A program made the translations under genes and the position numbers. Shown piece after piece: positions 33,432-43,223 of a stretch of DNA of 64,000 nt. The DNA is from Variovorax paradoxus (GTDB lineage Bacteria; Pseudomonadota; Gammaproteobacteria; Burkholderiales; Burkholderiaceae_C): the NCBI RefSeq assembly GCF_018614875.1, contig NZ_JAGGNW010000033.1, positions 24,257-88,256 of the forward strand, in the 5' to 3' direction. A model generated the notes under the pieces. The model ran no database searches, was not told the DNA's origin, and saw nothing but the letters and a program-made list of their open reading frames with translations. Within the stretch, counting starts at the first letter, position 1, and each line of letters begins with the position of its first letter.

Positions 33432-34925
33432 ATGCACAAATTCGATGAGATGTATGAGCAGTTGCCCTATGCGGGGGCTGCAATCCGACAGCACTACAAG
33501 CGCTACGACCAATGGCTTGCGAAGCAACCCGGCGAGGTGATGCGATCGCGGCGCGAAGAGGCGGAAATGATCTTCCGCCGGGTCGGCATCACCTTTGCGG
33601 TGTATGGCGCCAAGGACGAGGACGGTTCCGGCACCGAGCGGCTGATCCCGTTCGACCTGCTGCCGCGCATCATTCCCGCCCACGAGTGGGAGAGCATGGA
33701 AAAAGGGCTGGTGCAGCGCGTCACGGCGCTCAACCGCTTCCTCCATGACGTCTACCACGACCAGGAAATCATCAAGGCCGGCATCATCCCGGCCGAGCAG
33801 ATCCTCCACAACGCGCAGTTCCGCCCCGAGATGATGGGCGTCAACGTGCCGCACGACGTCTACTCGAACATCTCGGGCATCGACATCGTCCGGGCGCCCG
33901 ACGCCCAGGGCAACGGCGAGTACTACGTGCTCGAAGACAACCTGCGCGTGCCCAGCGGCGTGAGCTACATGCTCGAGAACCGCAAGATGATGATGCGGCT
34001 CTTCCCGGAGCTGTTCAACCAGAACCGCATCGCGCCGGTTGCGCACTACCCCGACCTGCTGCTCGAAACGCTGCGCGCCAGCGCACCGCCCGCCACGGCC
34101 GAGCCCACGGTGGTGGTGCTCACGCCCGGCATGTACAACAGCGCCTACTTCGAGCATGCCTTCCTGGCCCAGCAGATGGGCGTGGAGCTGGTCGAAGGCC
34201 AGGATCTGTTGATCAAGGACGACTTCGTCTACATGCGCACCACGCGCGGCCCGAAGCGCGTCGACGTCATCTACCGCCGTGTCGACGATGACTTCCTCGA
34301 CCCCGACGTGTTCCGCCCGACCTCCACGCTCGGCACGGCCGGCCTGATGCGCGCCTACCGCGCAGGCAACGTCGTCATCTGCAATGCGGTGGGCACCGGC
34401 GTGGCGGACGACAAGTCGATCTATCCCTATGTGCCCAAGATGATCGAGTTCTACCTCGGCGAGAAGCCGATCCTGAAGAACGTGCCCACCTACATGTGCC
34501 GCAACAAGGACGAGCTGCAATACACGCTCGACAACATGAAGGACCTGGTCGTCAAGGAAGTGCACGGCGCCGGCGGCTACGGCATGCTGATCGGCCCGGC
34601 CGCCACGCAGGCCGAGATCGAAGACTTCAAGAAGGCCGTGCTCGCCAAGCCCGACGGCTACATCGCGCAGCCCACGCTGAGCCTGTCGACCTCGCCGACT
34701 TTCGTCGATGCCGGCATTGCGCCGCGCCATATCGACCTGCGCCCCTTCGTGCTTTCGGGCAAGGAGGTGCAGATGGTGCCCGGCGGCCTCACGCGCGTGG
34801 CGCTCAAGGAAGGTTCACTGGTGGTCAATTCGTCGCAGGGCGGCGGCACCAAGGACACCTGGATTCTCGAAGCCGACCGCGCGCCCAGGCCCAAGGCGGC
34901 CACGCAGTCGCAAAGCCAATCGTAG
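33432..34925 (+). CDS. Circularly permuted ATP-grasp protein (DUF404/DUF407)
   Basis: A 497-residue stand-alone COG2308 protein. Visible blocks include DEMYEQLPYAGAAIRQHYKRYDQWL, YVLEDNLRVPSGVSYMLENRKMMMRLFP, VVLTPGMYNSAYFEHAFLAQQMGVELVEGQDLL, and the ATP-binding VVKEVHGAGGYGMLIGP. It ends in a short Gln-Ser repeat, ATQSQSQS. ATG 33432 has AAGGAG at 33414-33419. Its partner alpha-E gene starts 11 nt after its stop. The domain order duplicates the fusion at 24370-27117 but the sequence is clearly diverged, so it is an ancient paralogue rather than a recent copy. Confidence 0.9.
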   Translation: MHKFDEMYEQLPYAGAAIRQHYKRYDQWLAKQPGEVMRSRREEAEMIFRRVGITFAVYGAKDEDGSGTERLIPFDLLPRIIPAHEWESMEKGLVQRVTALNRFLHDVYHDQEIIKAGIIPAEQILHNAQFRPEMMGVNVPHDVYSNISGIDIVRAPDAQGNGEYYVLEDNLRVPSGVSYMLENRKMMMRLFPELFNQNRIAPVAHYPDLLLETLRASAPPATAEPTVVVLTPGMYNSAYFEHAFLAQQMGVELVEGQDLLIKDDFVYMRTTRGPKRVDVIYRRVDDDFLDPDVFRPTSTLGTAGLMRAYRAGNVVICNAVGTGVADDKSIYPYVPKMIEFYLGEKPILKNVPTYMCRNKDELQYTLDNMKDLVVKEVHGAGGYGMLIGPAATQAEIEDFKKAVLAKPDGYIAQPTLSLSTSPTFVDAGIAPRHIDLRPFVLSGKEVQMVPGGLTRVALKEGSLVVNSSQGGGTKDTWILEADRAPRPKAATQSQSQS

Positions 34926-34936
34926 GAGCACAAACG

Positions 34937-35893
34937 ATGCTGTCACGCACCGCCGACCATCTCTATTGGATGTCCCGCTACACCGAGCGCGCCGAGAACA
35001 CGGCGCGCATGCTCGACGTCAACTACCAGACCTCCCTGCTGCCCCAATCGGCCGAAGTGGCCAAGTACGGCTGGCAGGGCGTGCTGTCCATCAGCGAGCT
35101 GCTGCCGTCGTACAACAAAAAGTACGAGCAGATCACGCCCCACGACGTGATGGAGTTCATGGTCAAGGACGAGAGCAATCCGTCTTCGATCCTTTCCTGC
35201 CTGAAAGCCGCGCGCGAGAACGCGCGTGCGGTTCGCGGTGCGCTCACCACCGAAGCCTGGGAAACACAGAACACCACCTGGCTCGAAGTCAACCGCATGC
35301 TGCGCGCCGGCGATTTCGAACGCGACCCGGCCCAGTTCTTCGAGTGGGTCAAGTTCCGATCGCACCTGTCGCGCGGCGTCACGCTCGGCACCATGCTGCA
35401 GGACGAGGCCTTCTACTTCTCGCGCCTGGGCACCTTTCTGGAGCGCGCCGACAACACCGCGCGGCTGGTCGACGTGAAGTTCCACGCGCTCAACAGCGAG
35501 TTCTTCGGCACCGCCACGGAGGAAGACCAGGAGTACGACTTCTATCACTGGAGCGCCATCCTGCGCAGCGTCTCGGCCTTCGAGGTGTACCGCAAGGTGT
35601 ACCGCGACGTGATCAAGCCCGAGCGCGTGGCCGAGCTGCTCATTCTTCGCGCCGACATGCCGCGTTCGCTGCATGCGAGCCTGGTGGAAGTGGTGAACAA
35701 CCTCGCCAAGGTGCAGAACGAGCAGAGCGCAGAAACCCAGCGCCGCGCCGGCAAGCTGCTGGCCGACCTGCAGTACGCGCGGGTCGACGAGATCCTGGCG
35801 ACCGGGCTGCACGCCTACCTTACGCAGTTCCTCGACCGGGTGAATGAACTCGGTGGGCGGATCAGCCAAGACTTCCTCGTCCCGGCGCACTGA
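34937..35893 (+). CDS. Alpha-E domain protein (DUF403)
   Basis: A 318-residue all-helical COG2307 protein starting MLSRTADHLYWMSRYTERAENTARMLDV, the typical alpha-E N-terminus. FLERADNTARLVDVKFHAL recurs in the second half. The family always accompanies ATP-grasp and transglutaminase genes in predicted peptide-ligase systems; its own activity is unknown. AGGAG lies about 8 nt upstream of ATG 34937. In related operons a transglutaminase and a proteasome-like NTN hydrolase often follow; here the next gene is an unrelated membrane protein on the other strand. Confidence 0.9.
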   Translation: MLSRTADHLYWMSRYTERAENTARMLDVNYQTSLLPQSAEVAKYGWQGVLSISELLPSYNKKYEQITPHDVMEFMVKDESNPSSILSCLKAARENARAVRGALTTEAWETQNTTWLEVNRMLRAGDFERDPAQFFEWVKFRSHLSRGVTLGTMLQDEAFYFSRLGTFLERADNTARLVDVKFHALNSEFFGTATEEDQEYDFYHWSAILRSVSAFEVYRKVYRDVIKPERVAELLILRADMPRSLHASLVEVVNNLAKVQNEQSAETQRRAGKLLADLQYARVDEILATGLHAYLTQFLDRVNELGGRISQDFLVPAH

Positions 35894-35918
35894 GCAAACG
35901 CGCCCCGGCGGCCCGTCT

Positions 35919-37637
35919 TCAGCGCGAGAACGACTCGACGGCCACCGGGATCTTCGGCGCCTGCCAGCGGTACGCAGCGTCCAGCACATTGCGCTCCGGC
36001 ATCTGGTGGCTCCAGTGGATCTTGAGCAGGTCCATCAAGGTCCAGGCAGTCCAGTCGGAGCGAAAGGGCTGCCGCTGCGCGGCGCCGTCCGGCAGTGCTT
36101 CCCGGTTGCGCCAGACCATCGCTGGAATGCGGTAGCCCGAAGCGGTCGAAGGGCTGTGGCCCGCACGGTCGCTGCCGTGCCCCACCTCCTGTCCGTGGTC
36201 CGACAGGTACATCCACGCACGGTAGTCATGCGGCTGGCCCGTACTGCGTGTCTGCTGCAATAGCTCGGACACCACGAAATCGTGATACAGCAGCGCGGCG
36301 TCGTACTCCTGGCGGAAGCGGCGCACCCAGGCCGACCGGCCATCCTTCACCAGGCCGGTTTCGACCGCGTCCACGTCGTCGTCGAACGGATTGGCGTTCT
36401 CGGGAAAGCGCAGGCTGTAATGCGGATGTGCGCCCATGAGGTGCACCACGATCAGCTTGCGATCGGTGCTCGCGTCCTGCAGTGCCTCTTGCATGCAGTC
36501 GAGGATCTCGCCGTCCAGCGAGGCGCTGGCGCGGCCGGGCGTGCGGTTCACCATGTCCACCACGTCTGCGAAGCGTGCATGCTGCTGTTCGATGGCCAGG
36601 TCGTCGTGGTTGCTGATCCACCAGACCTTGTAGCCGGCGGCGCGTGCCAGCGACAGCAGGTGCGGCGGGTTCTCGCTCTCGGGCAGGCCGAAGTGGAACA
36701 TGTTGCGCAGCGCGGGCAGGGTGCTCGCATCCGCCGACCACGCGTTCTGCAGCACGGCCATCTGGCCGCCGGCCTGCGCCTTGTGCGCCAGCAGGCGCGG
36801 CGTGGTGGGTCGGCCGTAGCCGTAGAGCGCCATGTTGTCCCGGTTGATGCTGTCTGTGATGACCAGCACCACCGTCGACGGACCGGCCTCCGACGGCACG
36901 GGCGCGATCTCCCTGGCGCGCACCATCATGCGGTCGCGCACCTGCTGCTGGTCGGCCCATGCGGCGCGCAGCGCGTGGACCGAGTGCGACCATTGGGTCC
37001 AGAAAACCGCGGGATGCAGGCGGCGCCACGGCTTGCTGGCATAGGCCAGGCAGGCGAGCAGCAGCACGGCGAGCACCAGCGATTTCATCCAGAACGAAAG
37101 GCGCGTGCGCACGCCGGGCGCCACCGAAGCTGAAGCCGCCCTCGCGCCGCGCCGCACGAACATGCCCGTGAGCACCGCGGCAGCCGCAAGCGCCGCCGAC
37201 CAGACAGCGGCGGATCGCCAATGCATCCTCAGGTATTCGGTGCTTTCGCGTGCGTTGGTGTTGGCCGCGGCGCCCAGCACCATGGCGCCGTCGGGTGCTG
37301 CCTGGTAGGTGTCGAGCAGGTAGGCGCGCATCACGCCGTCGAGCGCGAAGCCCATCGCCCAGAGCCAGACGAGCGCCGCGCGCATGCGCCGCAGCCGGAC
37401 GCTGCGCAGCGGGCATGCCAGCCACAGCACCATCGGCGCGGCGAGCATCGCGAGCTGCGCGATGCGGCGGCCGTCATGCCCCAGCGCGATGAACGCGAGC
37501 AGCGTGGCGCCGACCGCGGCGCAGGCGAACAGGGCGTTCTGGCGGGGAGCGTTCCGGGCAGCGGACGCTTCGGAAGGGAAGGGAATCAATCGGGGCAACG
37601 CGGGAGGTCTGGGCGGGCGAATTCTGCACCGGGGCAT
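35919..37637 (-). CDS. Sulfatase/phosphoethanolamine-transferase-like membrane protein, nucleophile Thr absent
   Basis: A 572-residue protein with about five N-terminal transmembrane helices (residues 36-200) and a periplasmic alkaline-phosphatase-superfamily domain. VVLVITDSINRDNMALYGYGRPTTP (around residues 256-280) aligns with the CptA/EptC-type segment GEST-R--MSLYGY-R-TTP. The nucleophile Thr of that segment is Ile264 here, Ser263 is adjacent, and the metal-binding Glu is Asp262. The metal site LSDHGQEVGHG is intact. It may transfer phosphoethanolamine or another phospho-group to an envelope glycan using a different nucleophile, or hydrolyse instead. Confidence 0.7.
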   Translation of the reverse strand: MPRCRIRPPRPPALPRLIPFPSEASAARNAPRQNALFACAAVGATLLAFIALGHDGRRIAQLAMLAAPMVLWLACPLRSVRLRRMRAALVWLWAMGFALDGVMRAYLLDTYQAAPDGAMVLGAAANTNARESTEYLRMHWRSAAVWSAALAAAAVLTGMFVRRGARAASASVAPGVRTRLSFWMKSLVLAVLLLACLAYASKPWRRLHPAVFWTQWSHSVHALRAAWADQQQVRDRMMVRAREIAPVPSEAGPSTVVLVITDSINRDNMALYGYGRPTTPRLLAHKAQAGGQMAVLQNAWSADASTLPALRNMFHFGLPESENPPHLLSLARAAGYKVWWISNHDDLAIEQQHARFADVVDMVNRTPGRASASLDGEILDCMQEALQDASTDRKLIVVHLMGAHPHYSLRFPENANPFDDDVDAVETGLVKDGRSAWVRRFRQEYDAALLYHDFVVSELLQQTRSTGQPHDYRAWMYLSDHGQEVGHGSDRAGHSPSTASGYRIPAMVWRNREALPDGAAQRQPFRSDWTAWTLMDLLKIHWSHQMPERNVLDAAYRWQAPKIPVAVESFSR

Positions 37638-37686
37638 GTGCCGTGCGCGCCAGTGTCCCCGCGCTCACGGGGTCTTTGGCGCGCCA

Positions 37687-37710
37687 TGCCGGGACGGGCC
37701 CGCCCCGGCA
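37687..37710 (-). terminator. Possible hairpin terminator after glpK
   Basis: TGCCGGG and CCCGGCA (37687-37693 and 37704-37710) form a 7-bp GC-rich stem just beyond the stop of glpK. There is no T-run on the minus strand, so termination by this element alone is uncertain. Confidence 0.3.
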
Positions 37711-37716
37711 CCTGCC

Positions 37717-39210
37717 TCAGGTCGCCGTGGCCTGCCGCACCGCGCGCTCCCAGCGCGCCATCGATTCCTCGGCTTGCGCGCGGCCCATGGTCGGCATGAA
37801 TCGCCGCTCCACCTTCCACAGCTTCGACAACTGGCGCGCGTCGCTGTAGACGCCGGTCGACAGGCCCGCAAGGTAGGCGGCGCCGAGTGCGGTGGTTTCG
37901 ATCACCTCGGGCCGCACCACGGGAATGCCCAGCAGGTCGGCCTGGAATTGCATCAGCAGGTCGTTCACGCTCGCGCCGCCATCCACGCGCAGTTCGGCCA
38001 CGGGCGTGCCGCCGGCCGCCACTGCATCGCGGCTCATGGCCTGCAGCAGCGCGGCGCTCTGGTAGGCGATGCTTTCCAGCGCGGCGCGCGCGATGTGCGC
38101 CACCGTGGTCCCGCGCGTGAGGCCGGTGATGGTGCCGCGCGCGTCGGCGTCCCAATAGGGCGCGCCCAGGCCGGTGAAGGCCGGCACCATCATCACGCCG
38201 CCCGCGTCGGGCACGCTTTCGGCGAGCGACTGCACTTCGGCGCTGCCCTTGATGGCCTTCAGGCCGTCGCGCAGCCACTGCACCACGGCGCCGCCGACGA
38301 AGACGCTGCCTTCCATCGCGTACTGCGGCGTGGTGTTGGTCTGCGCGGCGCTGGTCACGAGCAGGCCGTTGTGCGAGGGCTGGAATTCGCCGCCCGTGTG
38401 CATCAGCAAAAAGCAGCCGGTGCCGTAGGTGTTCTTGGCCATGCCGGCCGCAAAGCAGGCCTGGCCGAAGAGGGCGCTCTGCTGGTCGCCGGCCACGCCG
38501 CCGATGGGCAGCGCGCGGCCGAGCAGGGCTGCATCGGTGTCGGCAAAGTGGGAGCTCGACGGCTGCACTGCGGGCATGAGCGCGGCGGGAATGTCGAGCG
38601 CCTTGAGCAGGTCCGCATCCCATTCGTTGCGGTGCACGTTGAAGAGCATGGTGCGCGAGGCATTGCTCACGTCGGTCACATGCACCTTGCCGCCGGTGAG
38701 CTGCCACATGAGCCAGCTGTCGACCGTGCCGAAAGCCAGTTCGCCGCGCTCGGCCTGCGCGCGCGCGCCGGGCACGTTGTCGAGCAGCCAGCGTAGCTTG
38801 GTGGCGGAGAAGTACGCGTCGATCACCAGCCCGGTCTTCTGCTGGATGGTGCCGGTCATGCCTTCGTCGCGCAGCTGCGCGCAGAGCGGTTCGGCGCGCC
38901 GGTCTTGCCAGACGATGGCGTGGTGCACGGGCTGACCGGTCTTGCGGTTCCACAGCACGGTGGTCTCGCGCTGGTTGGTGATGCCGATGGAATGGATGTC
39001 CGCGGGCTGGAGCTTGGCCTTGACGAGCACTTCGCGCGCGGTGGCAAGCTGGCTGTGCCAGATCTCCATCGGATCGTGCTCGACCCAGCCGGGCCGAGGG
39101 TAGATCTGGGTGAGCTCCTTCTGCGCGATGGCGACGATGCGGCCTTCGCGGTCGAACACGATGCTGCGGGAGCTGGAGGTGCCTTGGTCGAGGGCGAGCA
39201 GGTAGGTCAT
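37717..39210 (-). CDS. glpK: Glycerol kinase (GlpK)
   Basis: A cytoplasmic 497-residue FGGY kinase that phosphorylates glycerol to glycerol 3-phosphate, the substrate of the divergently encoded GlpD. Motifs: ALDQGTSSSRSIVFDREG (phosphate 1), the FGGY signatures AQTNTTPQYAMEGSVFVGGA and GGASVNDLLMQFQADLLGIPVVRP, and HAIVWQDRRAE at the glycerol site. ATG 39210. It is preceded by the 366-bp intergenic region carrying the long stem-loop element, which separates it from glpR on the same strand. Confidence 0.97.
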   Translation of the reverse strand: MTYLLALDQGTSSSRSIVFDREGRIVAIAQKELTQIYPRPGWVEHDPMEIWHSQLATAREVLVKAKLQPADIHSIGITNQRETTVLWNRKTGQPVHHAIVWQDRRAEPLCAQLRDEGMTGTIQQKTGLVIDAYFSATKLRWLLDNVPGARAQAERGELAFGTVDSWLMWQLTGGKVHVTDVSNASRTMLFNVHRNEWDADLLKALDIPAALMPAVQPSSSHFADTDAALLGRALPIGGVAGDQQSALFGQACFAAGMAKNTYGTGCFLLMHTGGEFQPSHNGLLVTSAAQTNTTPQYAMEGSVFVGGAVVQWLRDGLKAIKGSAEVQSLAESVPDAGGVMMVPAFTGLGAPYWDADARGTITGLTRGTTVAHIARAALESIAYQSAALLQAMSRDAVAAGGTPVAELRVDGGASVNDLLMQFQADLLGIPVVRPEVIETTALGAAYLAGLSTGVYSDARQLSKLWKVERRFMPTMGRAQAEESMARWERAVRQATAT

Positions 39211-39278
39211 GGAGTCGGTGTTCCTCGGGGTCTGGTCATGCGGCCTGTTGTGCGTTCAGGTACTTCTGTTCGGGGCGC

Positions 39279-39514
39279 GTGCACAGGCCACCGGGTACTC
39301 CCCTCCGCGAATGTCCCCCGCCTTCGGCTCCTCCTTTATTTCGCTGCGGGGAGCACCCGATGCCCTGTGCACAAGAGGCGCGGCTGTTGTGCTGGCCGAT
39401 CAACGACTGCTCTGTCCAACGATCACGTCGATGGGGTGCCTTGCGCAGCGAAATAAAGGAGGAGCCCGAAGGGCGGGGGACATTCGCGGAGCAAGGTACC
39501 CCGTCGGCGGGATC
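39279..39514. repeat. 236-bp paired stem-loop element, copy 1 (REPIN-like)
   Basis: This element fills most of the gene-free 39211-39576 region. It is two 94-nt units in inverted orientation (39279-39372 and 39421-39514) around a 48-nt spacer. Unit 1 closes with GTGCACAGG / CCTGTGCAC plus CTCCCC / GGGGAG. Unit 2 closes with GATC-rich ends plus CCTTG / CAAGG. Both contain an inner GCGAA / TTCGC stem and an apical hairpin. A 236-bp partner in opposite orientation lies at 51862-52097; its unit 1 is identical over 94 nt. No transposase or RAYT gene is nearby. Confidence 0.85.
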
Positions 39515-39576
39515 GCGCCACGAATCAGCGGGCACGAAACGCGCAACGGGAAGGACAAAAAGGCAAGGTTCCATTT

Positions 39577-40344
39577 TCAATCGCGCGCGATCTCGAGCCG
39601 CACCTGCGCCGCATGCAGCAACTCGGCAAACGGCGCAGGCGGCTCCGCGTCGGTAAAGAGGCGGTCGATCTGCGACAGCGTGCCCAGCTGGATCATCGCG
39701 GGCCGGTTGAACTTGCTCGCATCCGCCGCAAGCCACACCTCGCGCGCCTGCGCGATGATGGTTTGCGCCACCTTCACCTCGCGCAGGTCGAAGTCGCGCA
39801 GCGACCCGTCCGGCTCGATGCTCGACACGCCGATCAGCGCGATGTCGACCTTGAACTGGCGGATGAAATCGATGGTGGCCTCGCCCACGATCGCGCGGTC
39901 GCGCGGGCGCACCGAGCCGCCCGCCACGATCACCTCGCACGAGGTGTTGCCGCTCAGGATCGTCGCCACGTTCAGGTTGTTGGTGATCACGCGCAGTCCC
40001 GTGTGGCGCAGCAGCGCCTTGGCGATGGCCTCGGTGGTGGTGCCGATGTTGAGGATCAGCGAACAGTCGTTGGGCACCAGCTCGGCCACGCGCCGCGCGA
40101 TGCGCGCCTTGCCTTCCGCATGCAGCGTTTCGCGCTGCTGGTAGCCGATGTTCTCGGTGGTGGAGCTCGGCACGCGCACGCCGCCATGGAAACGCGTGAG
40201 CAATCCCTGGTCGGCCAGCCGCTGCACGTCGCGCCGGACCGTCTGCAGCGTGACGCCCAGCATGTCGGCCAGCTGCTCGACGGTGACGGAGCCGCGCGTG
40301 CGCACGGTATCGAGAAGATTGATCTGGCGCGGATTGGAGTTCAC
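39577..40344 (-). CDS. glpR: DeoR-family glycerol regulator GlpR
   Basis: A 255-residue DeoR-type repressor. The N-terminal winged helix includes SVTVEQLADMLGVTLQTVRRDVQRLADQGLLTRFHGG. The sugar-phosphate sensor domain contains LNIGTTTEAIAKAL, TNNLNVATIL and GSVRPRDRAIVGEATIDFIRQF. Its position between glpK and the divergent glpD operon supports control of glycerol use, with glycerol 3-phosphate as likely inducer. The start is GTG at 40344. The 121-bp spacer to glpD holds candidate operators. Confidence 0.92.
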   Translation of the reverse strand: MNSNPRQINLLDTVRTRGSVTVEQLADMLGVTLQTVRRDVQRLADQGLLTRFHGGVRVPSSTTENIGYQQRETLHAEGKARIARRVAELVPNDCSLILNIGTTTEAIAKALLRHTGLRVITNNLNVATILSGNTSCEVIVAGGSVRPRDRAIVGEATIDFIRQFKVDIALIGVSSIEPDGSLRDFDLREVKVAQTIIAQAREVWLAADASKFNRPAMIQLGTLSQIDRLFTDAEPPAPFAELLHAAQVRLEIARD

Positions 40345-40400
40345 AGAGGCGTCGTGGAGAACGTGAAGACTCTCGGGAGAGTACAGGCCGTGGCACTTTA

Positions 40401-40417
40401 AAACGAAAGAAAACGAA
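40401..40417. promoter_or_regulatory. Candidate GlpR operator: tandem AAACGAA repeats
   Basis: AAACGAA occurs at 40401-40407 and again at 40411-40417, exactly 10 bp apart, so both face the same side of the helix. GGGAAAA-type motifs follow at 40427 and 40439. DeoR-family repressors commonly bind short direct repeats of the TTTCG/TTCGTTT type. The site lies in the AT-rich spacer between glpR and glpD, well placed to control both. Confidence 0.5.
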
Positions 40418-40465
40418 GATAACTAAGGGAAAACTCGGGGGAAAATCGCGCCAAAAGGAATACAA

Positions 40466-42147
40466 ATGAAAAGACGCGAAAATACAATGGCGCCCTTCCA
40501 TGACCGAAGTCACGAACCAACGGGCCCATCTTCCGTGAGCGATTTCTCCTCCCATCCGCCTCTGCCGGCAACCGATTGCGACGTGCTGATCGTCGGCGGC
40601 GGCATCAACGGCTGCGGCATTGCGCGCGACCTGGCGGGCCGGGGCTGGCGCGTGGTGCTGTGCGAAAAGGACGACCTCGCTTCGCACACGTCTTCCGCGT
40701 CGACCAAGCTCATCCATGGCGGGCTGCGTTATCTGGAGTATTACGAGTTCTCGCTCGTGCGCAAGGCGCTGCAGGAGCGCGAGGTGCTGCTCAAGAGTGC
40801 GCCGCACATCATGTGGCCGCTGCGCTTCGTGATGCCGCACGATCCCACGGACAAGTCCTTGAGGCCGGCCTGGATGATCCGCATCGGCCTGTTCATGTAC
40901 GACCATCTTGCCAAGCGCGAAGTGCTGCCCGGCTCGCGCAGCATCGATCTGCGCAGCCATGCGGCCGGCGCGCCGCTCAAGCCGCGGTTCAAGCGCGGCT
41001 TCGTCTATTCCGACGGCTGGGTCGACGATGCGCGGCTGGTGGTGCTCAACGCCATCGACGCCAGGACGCGCGGCGCCGAGATACTCACGCGCACCCGCTG
41101 CGTCCATGCGCAGCGCGACGCTGGCGGCTGGACCGCCACGCTCGAAGCCGCGGACGGCGGCATCCGCGTGATGCGCGCGCGCGCCGTGGTCAATGCCGCG
41201 GGTCCGTGGGCGGAATCGTTCCTGCGCGGCGTGGCGCAGTCGGCCAGGGGCGAGGCGCTGGCCACGCGGCACCTGCGGCTGGTCAAGGGCAGCCACATCG
41301 TGGTGCCGCGCCTGTTCGAGCACGACCATGCCTACATCTTCCAGAACCCCGACAAGCGGATCATCTTCGCGATTCCCTACCAGGACGAGTTCACGCTGAT
41401 CGGCACCACCGACATCGAGCTGAACGGCGACGATCCCGGCGCGGCGCGCATCGGCGAGGAAGAAATCGCGTACCTCTGCATGCAGGCGAGCCGCTATTTC
41501 GACAAGCCCGTCAAGCCGGCCGACGTGGTCTGGACCTATTCGGGCGTGCGCCCGCTGCTCGACGATGCGTCGGGCGACCCATCCGCCGTCACGCGCGACT
41601 ACATGCTCGAGTCGAACACCGCGGCAGCGCCGCTGCTGTCGGTGTGGGGCGGAAAGATCACCACCTTCCGCAAGCTGGCCGAGGACGCGGCCGACGAGGT
41701 CGGCAAGATGCTCGGCCAATCGAGCGCGCAGCGCCCGCCCTGGACCGATGGCGCCTTCCTGGCCGGCGGCGATCTTTCCGCATGGATCGGCGCCGCCACG
41801 CGGCCCGACGACGATTTCGAACGCTTCGTGGCCGCGGTGCAGGCCCGCCATGCATGGCTCGATGCCGCGCTCGCGCGGCGCCTGGCACGCGCCTACGGCG
41901 CGCGCGTGGCCGAGCTGCTGGGCGATGCACAGTCGATGGCCGACATGGGCGAGGCCGTGGCGCCCGGACTTCACGAGCGCGAACTGCGGTTCCTGCAGGA
42001 AAGCGAGTGGGCGCTGAGCGCCGACGACGTGCTCTGGCGCAGGTCGAAGCTCGGCTTGCGATACACGGCCGAAGAACACGCGCAAGTGGCCGCATGGCTT
42101 CAGGCGCGCGTGAAGAACAACAGCTACATGATCAACGGGAAGCGCTG

Positions 42148-42148
<1 letters not shown>
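40466..42148 (+). CDS. glpD: Aerobic glycerol-3-phosphate dehydrogenase (GlpD)
   Basis: A 560-residue FAD enzyme of the inner membrane that oxidises glycerol 3-phosphate to dihydroxyacetone phosphate and passes electrons to ubiquinone. The FAD-binding motif is DVLIVGGGINGCGIARDLAGRG, followed by SSASTKLIHGGLRYLEYYEF. The C-terminal DAO domain contains TYSGVRPLLDD and VWGGKITTFRKLAEDA. ATG 40466 has AAAGGA close upstream; a second ATG lies at 40487. It is the first gene of the glycerol operon and its TGA overlaps the ATG of glpS (TGATG). Confidence 0.97.
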
Positions 42149-43221
<1,073 letters not shown>

Positions 43222-43223
43222 CT

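Noticed and set aside
24370..35893. Recent duplication of the ATP-grasp/alpha-E genes within the window
   Set aside because: The two ATP-grasp proteins and two alpha-E domains share only family motifs and differ widely elsewhere, so they are old paralogues.
39279..39514. Insertion sequence or MITE with terminal inverted repeats
   Set aside because: The outermost ends (GTGCACAGG and GGGATC) are not inverted copies of each other, and I could find no target-site duplication. The symmetry is between two internal stem-loop units.
39279..39656. Small proteins encoded in the 236-bp elements
   Set aside because: Frames through the elements exist on both strands (such as SPAFGSSFISLRGAPDALC), but they follow the stem-loops, change with the pairing, and have no ribosome-binding site. 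The element is better explained as structured DNA or RNA.
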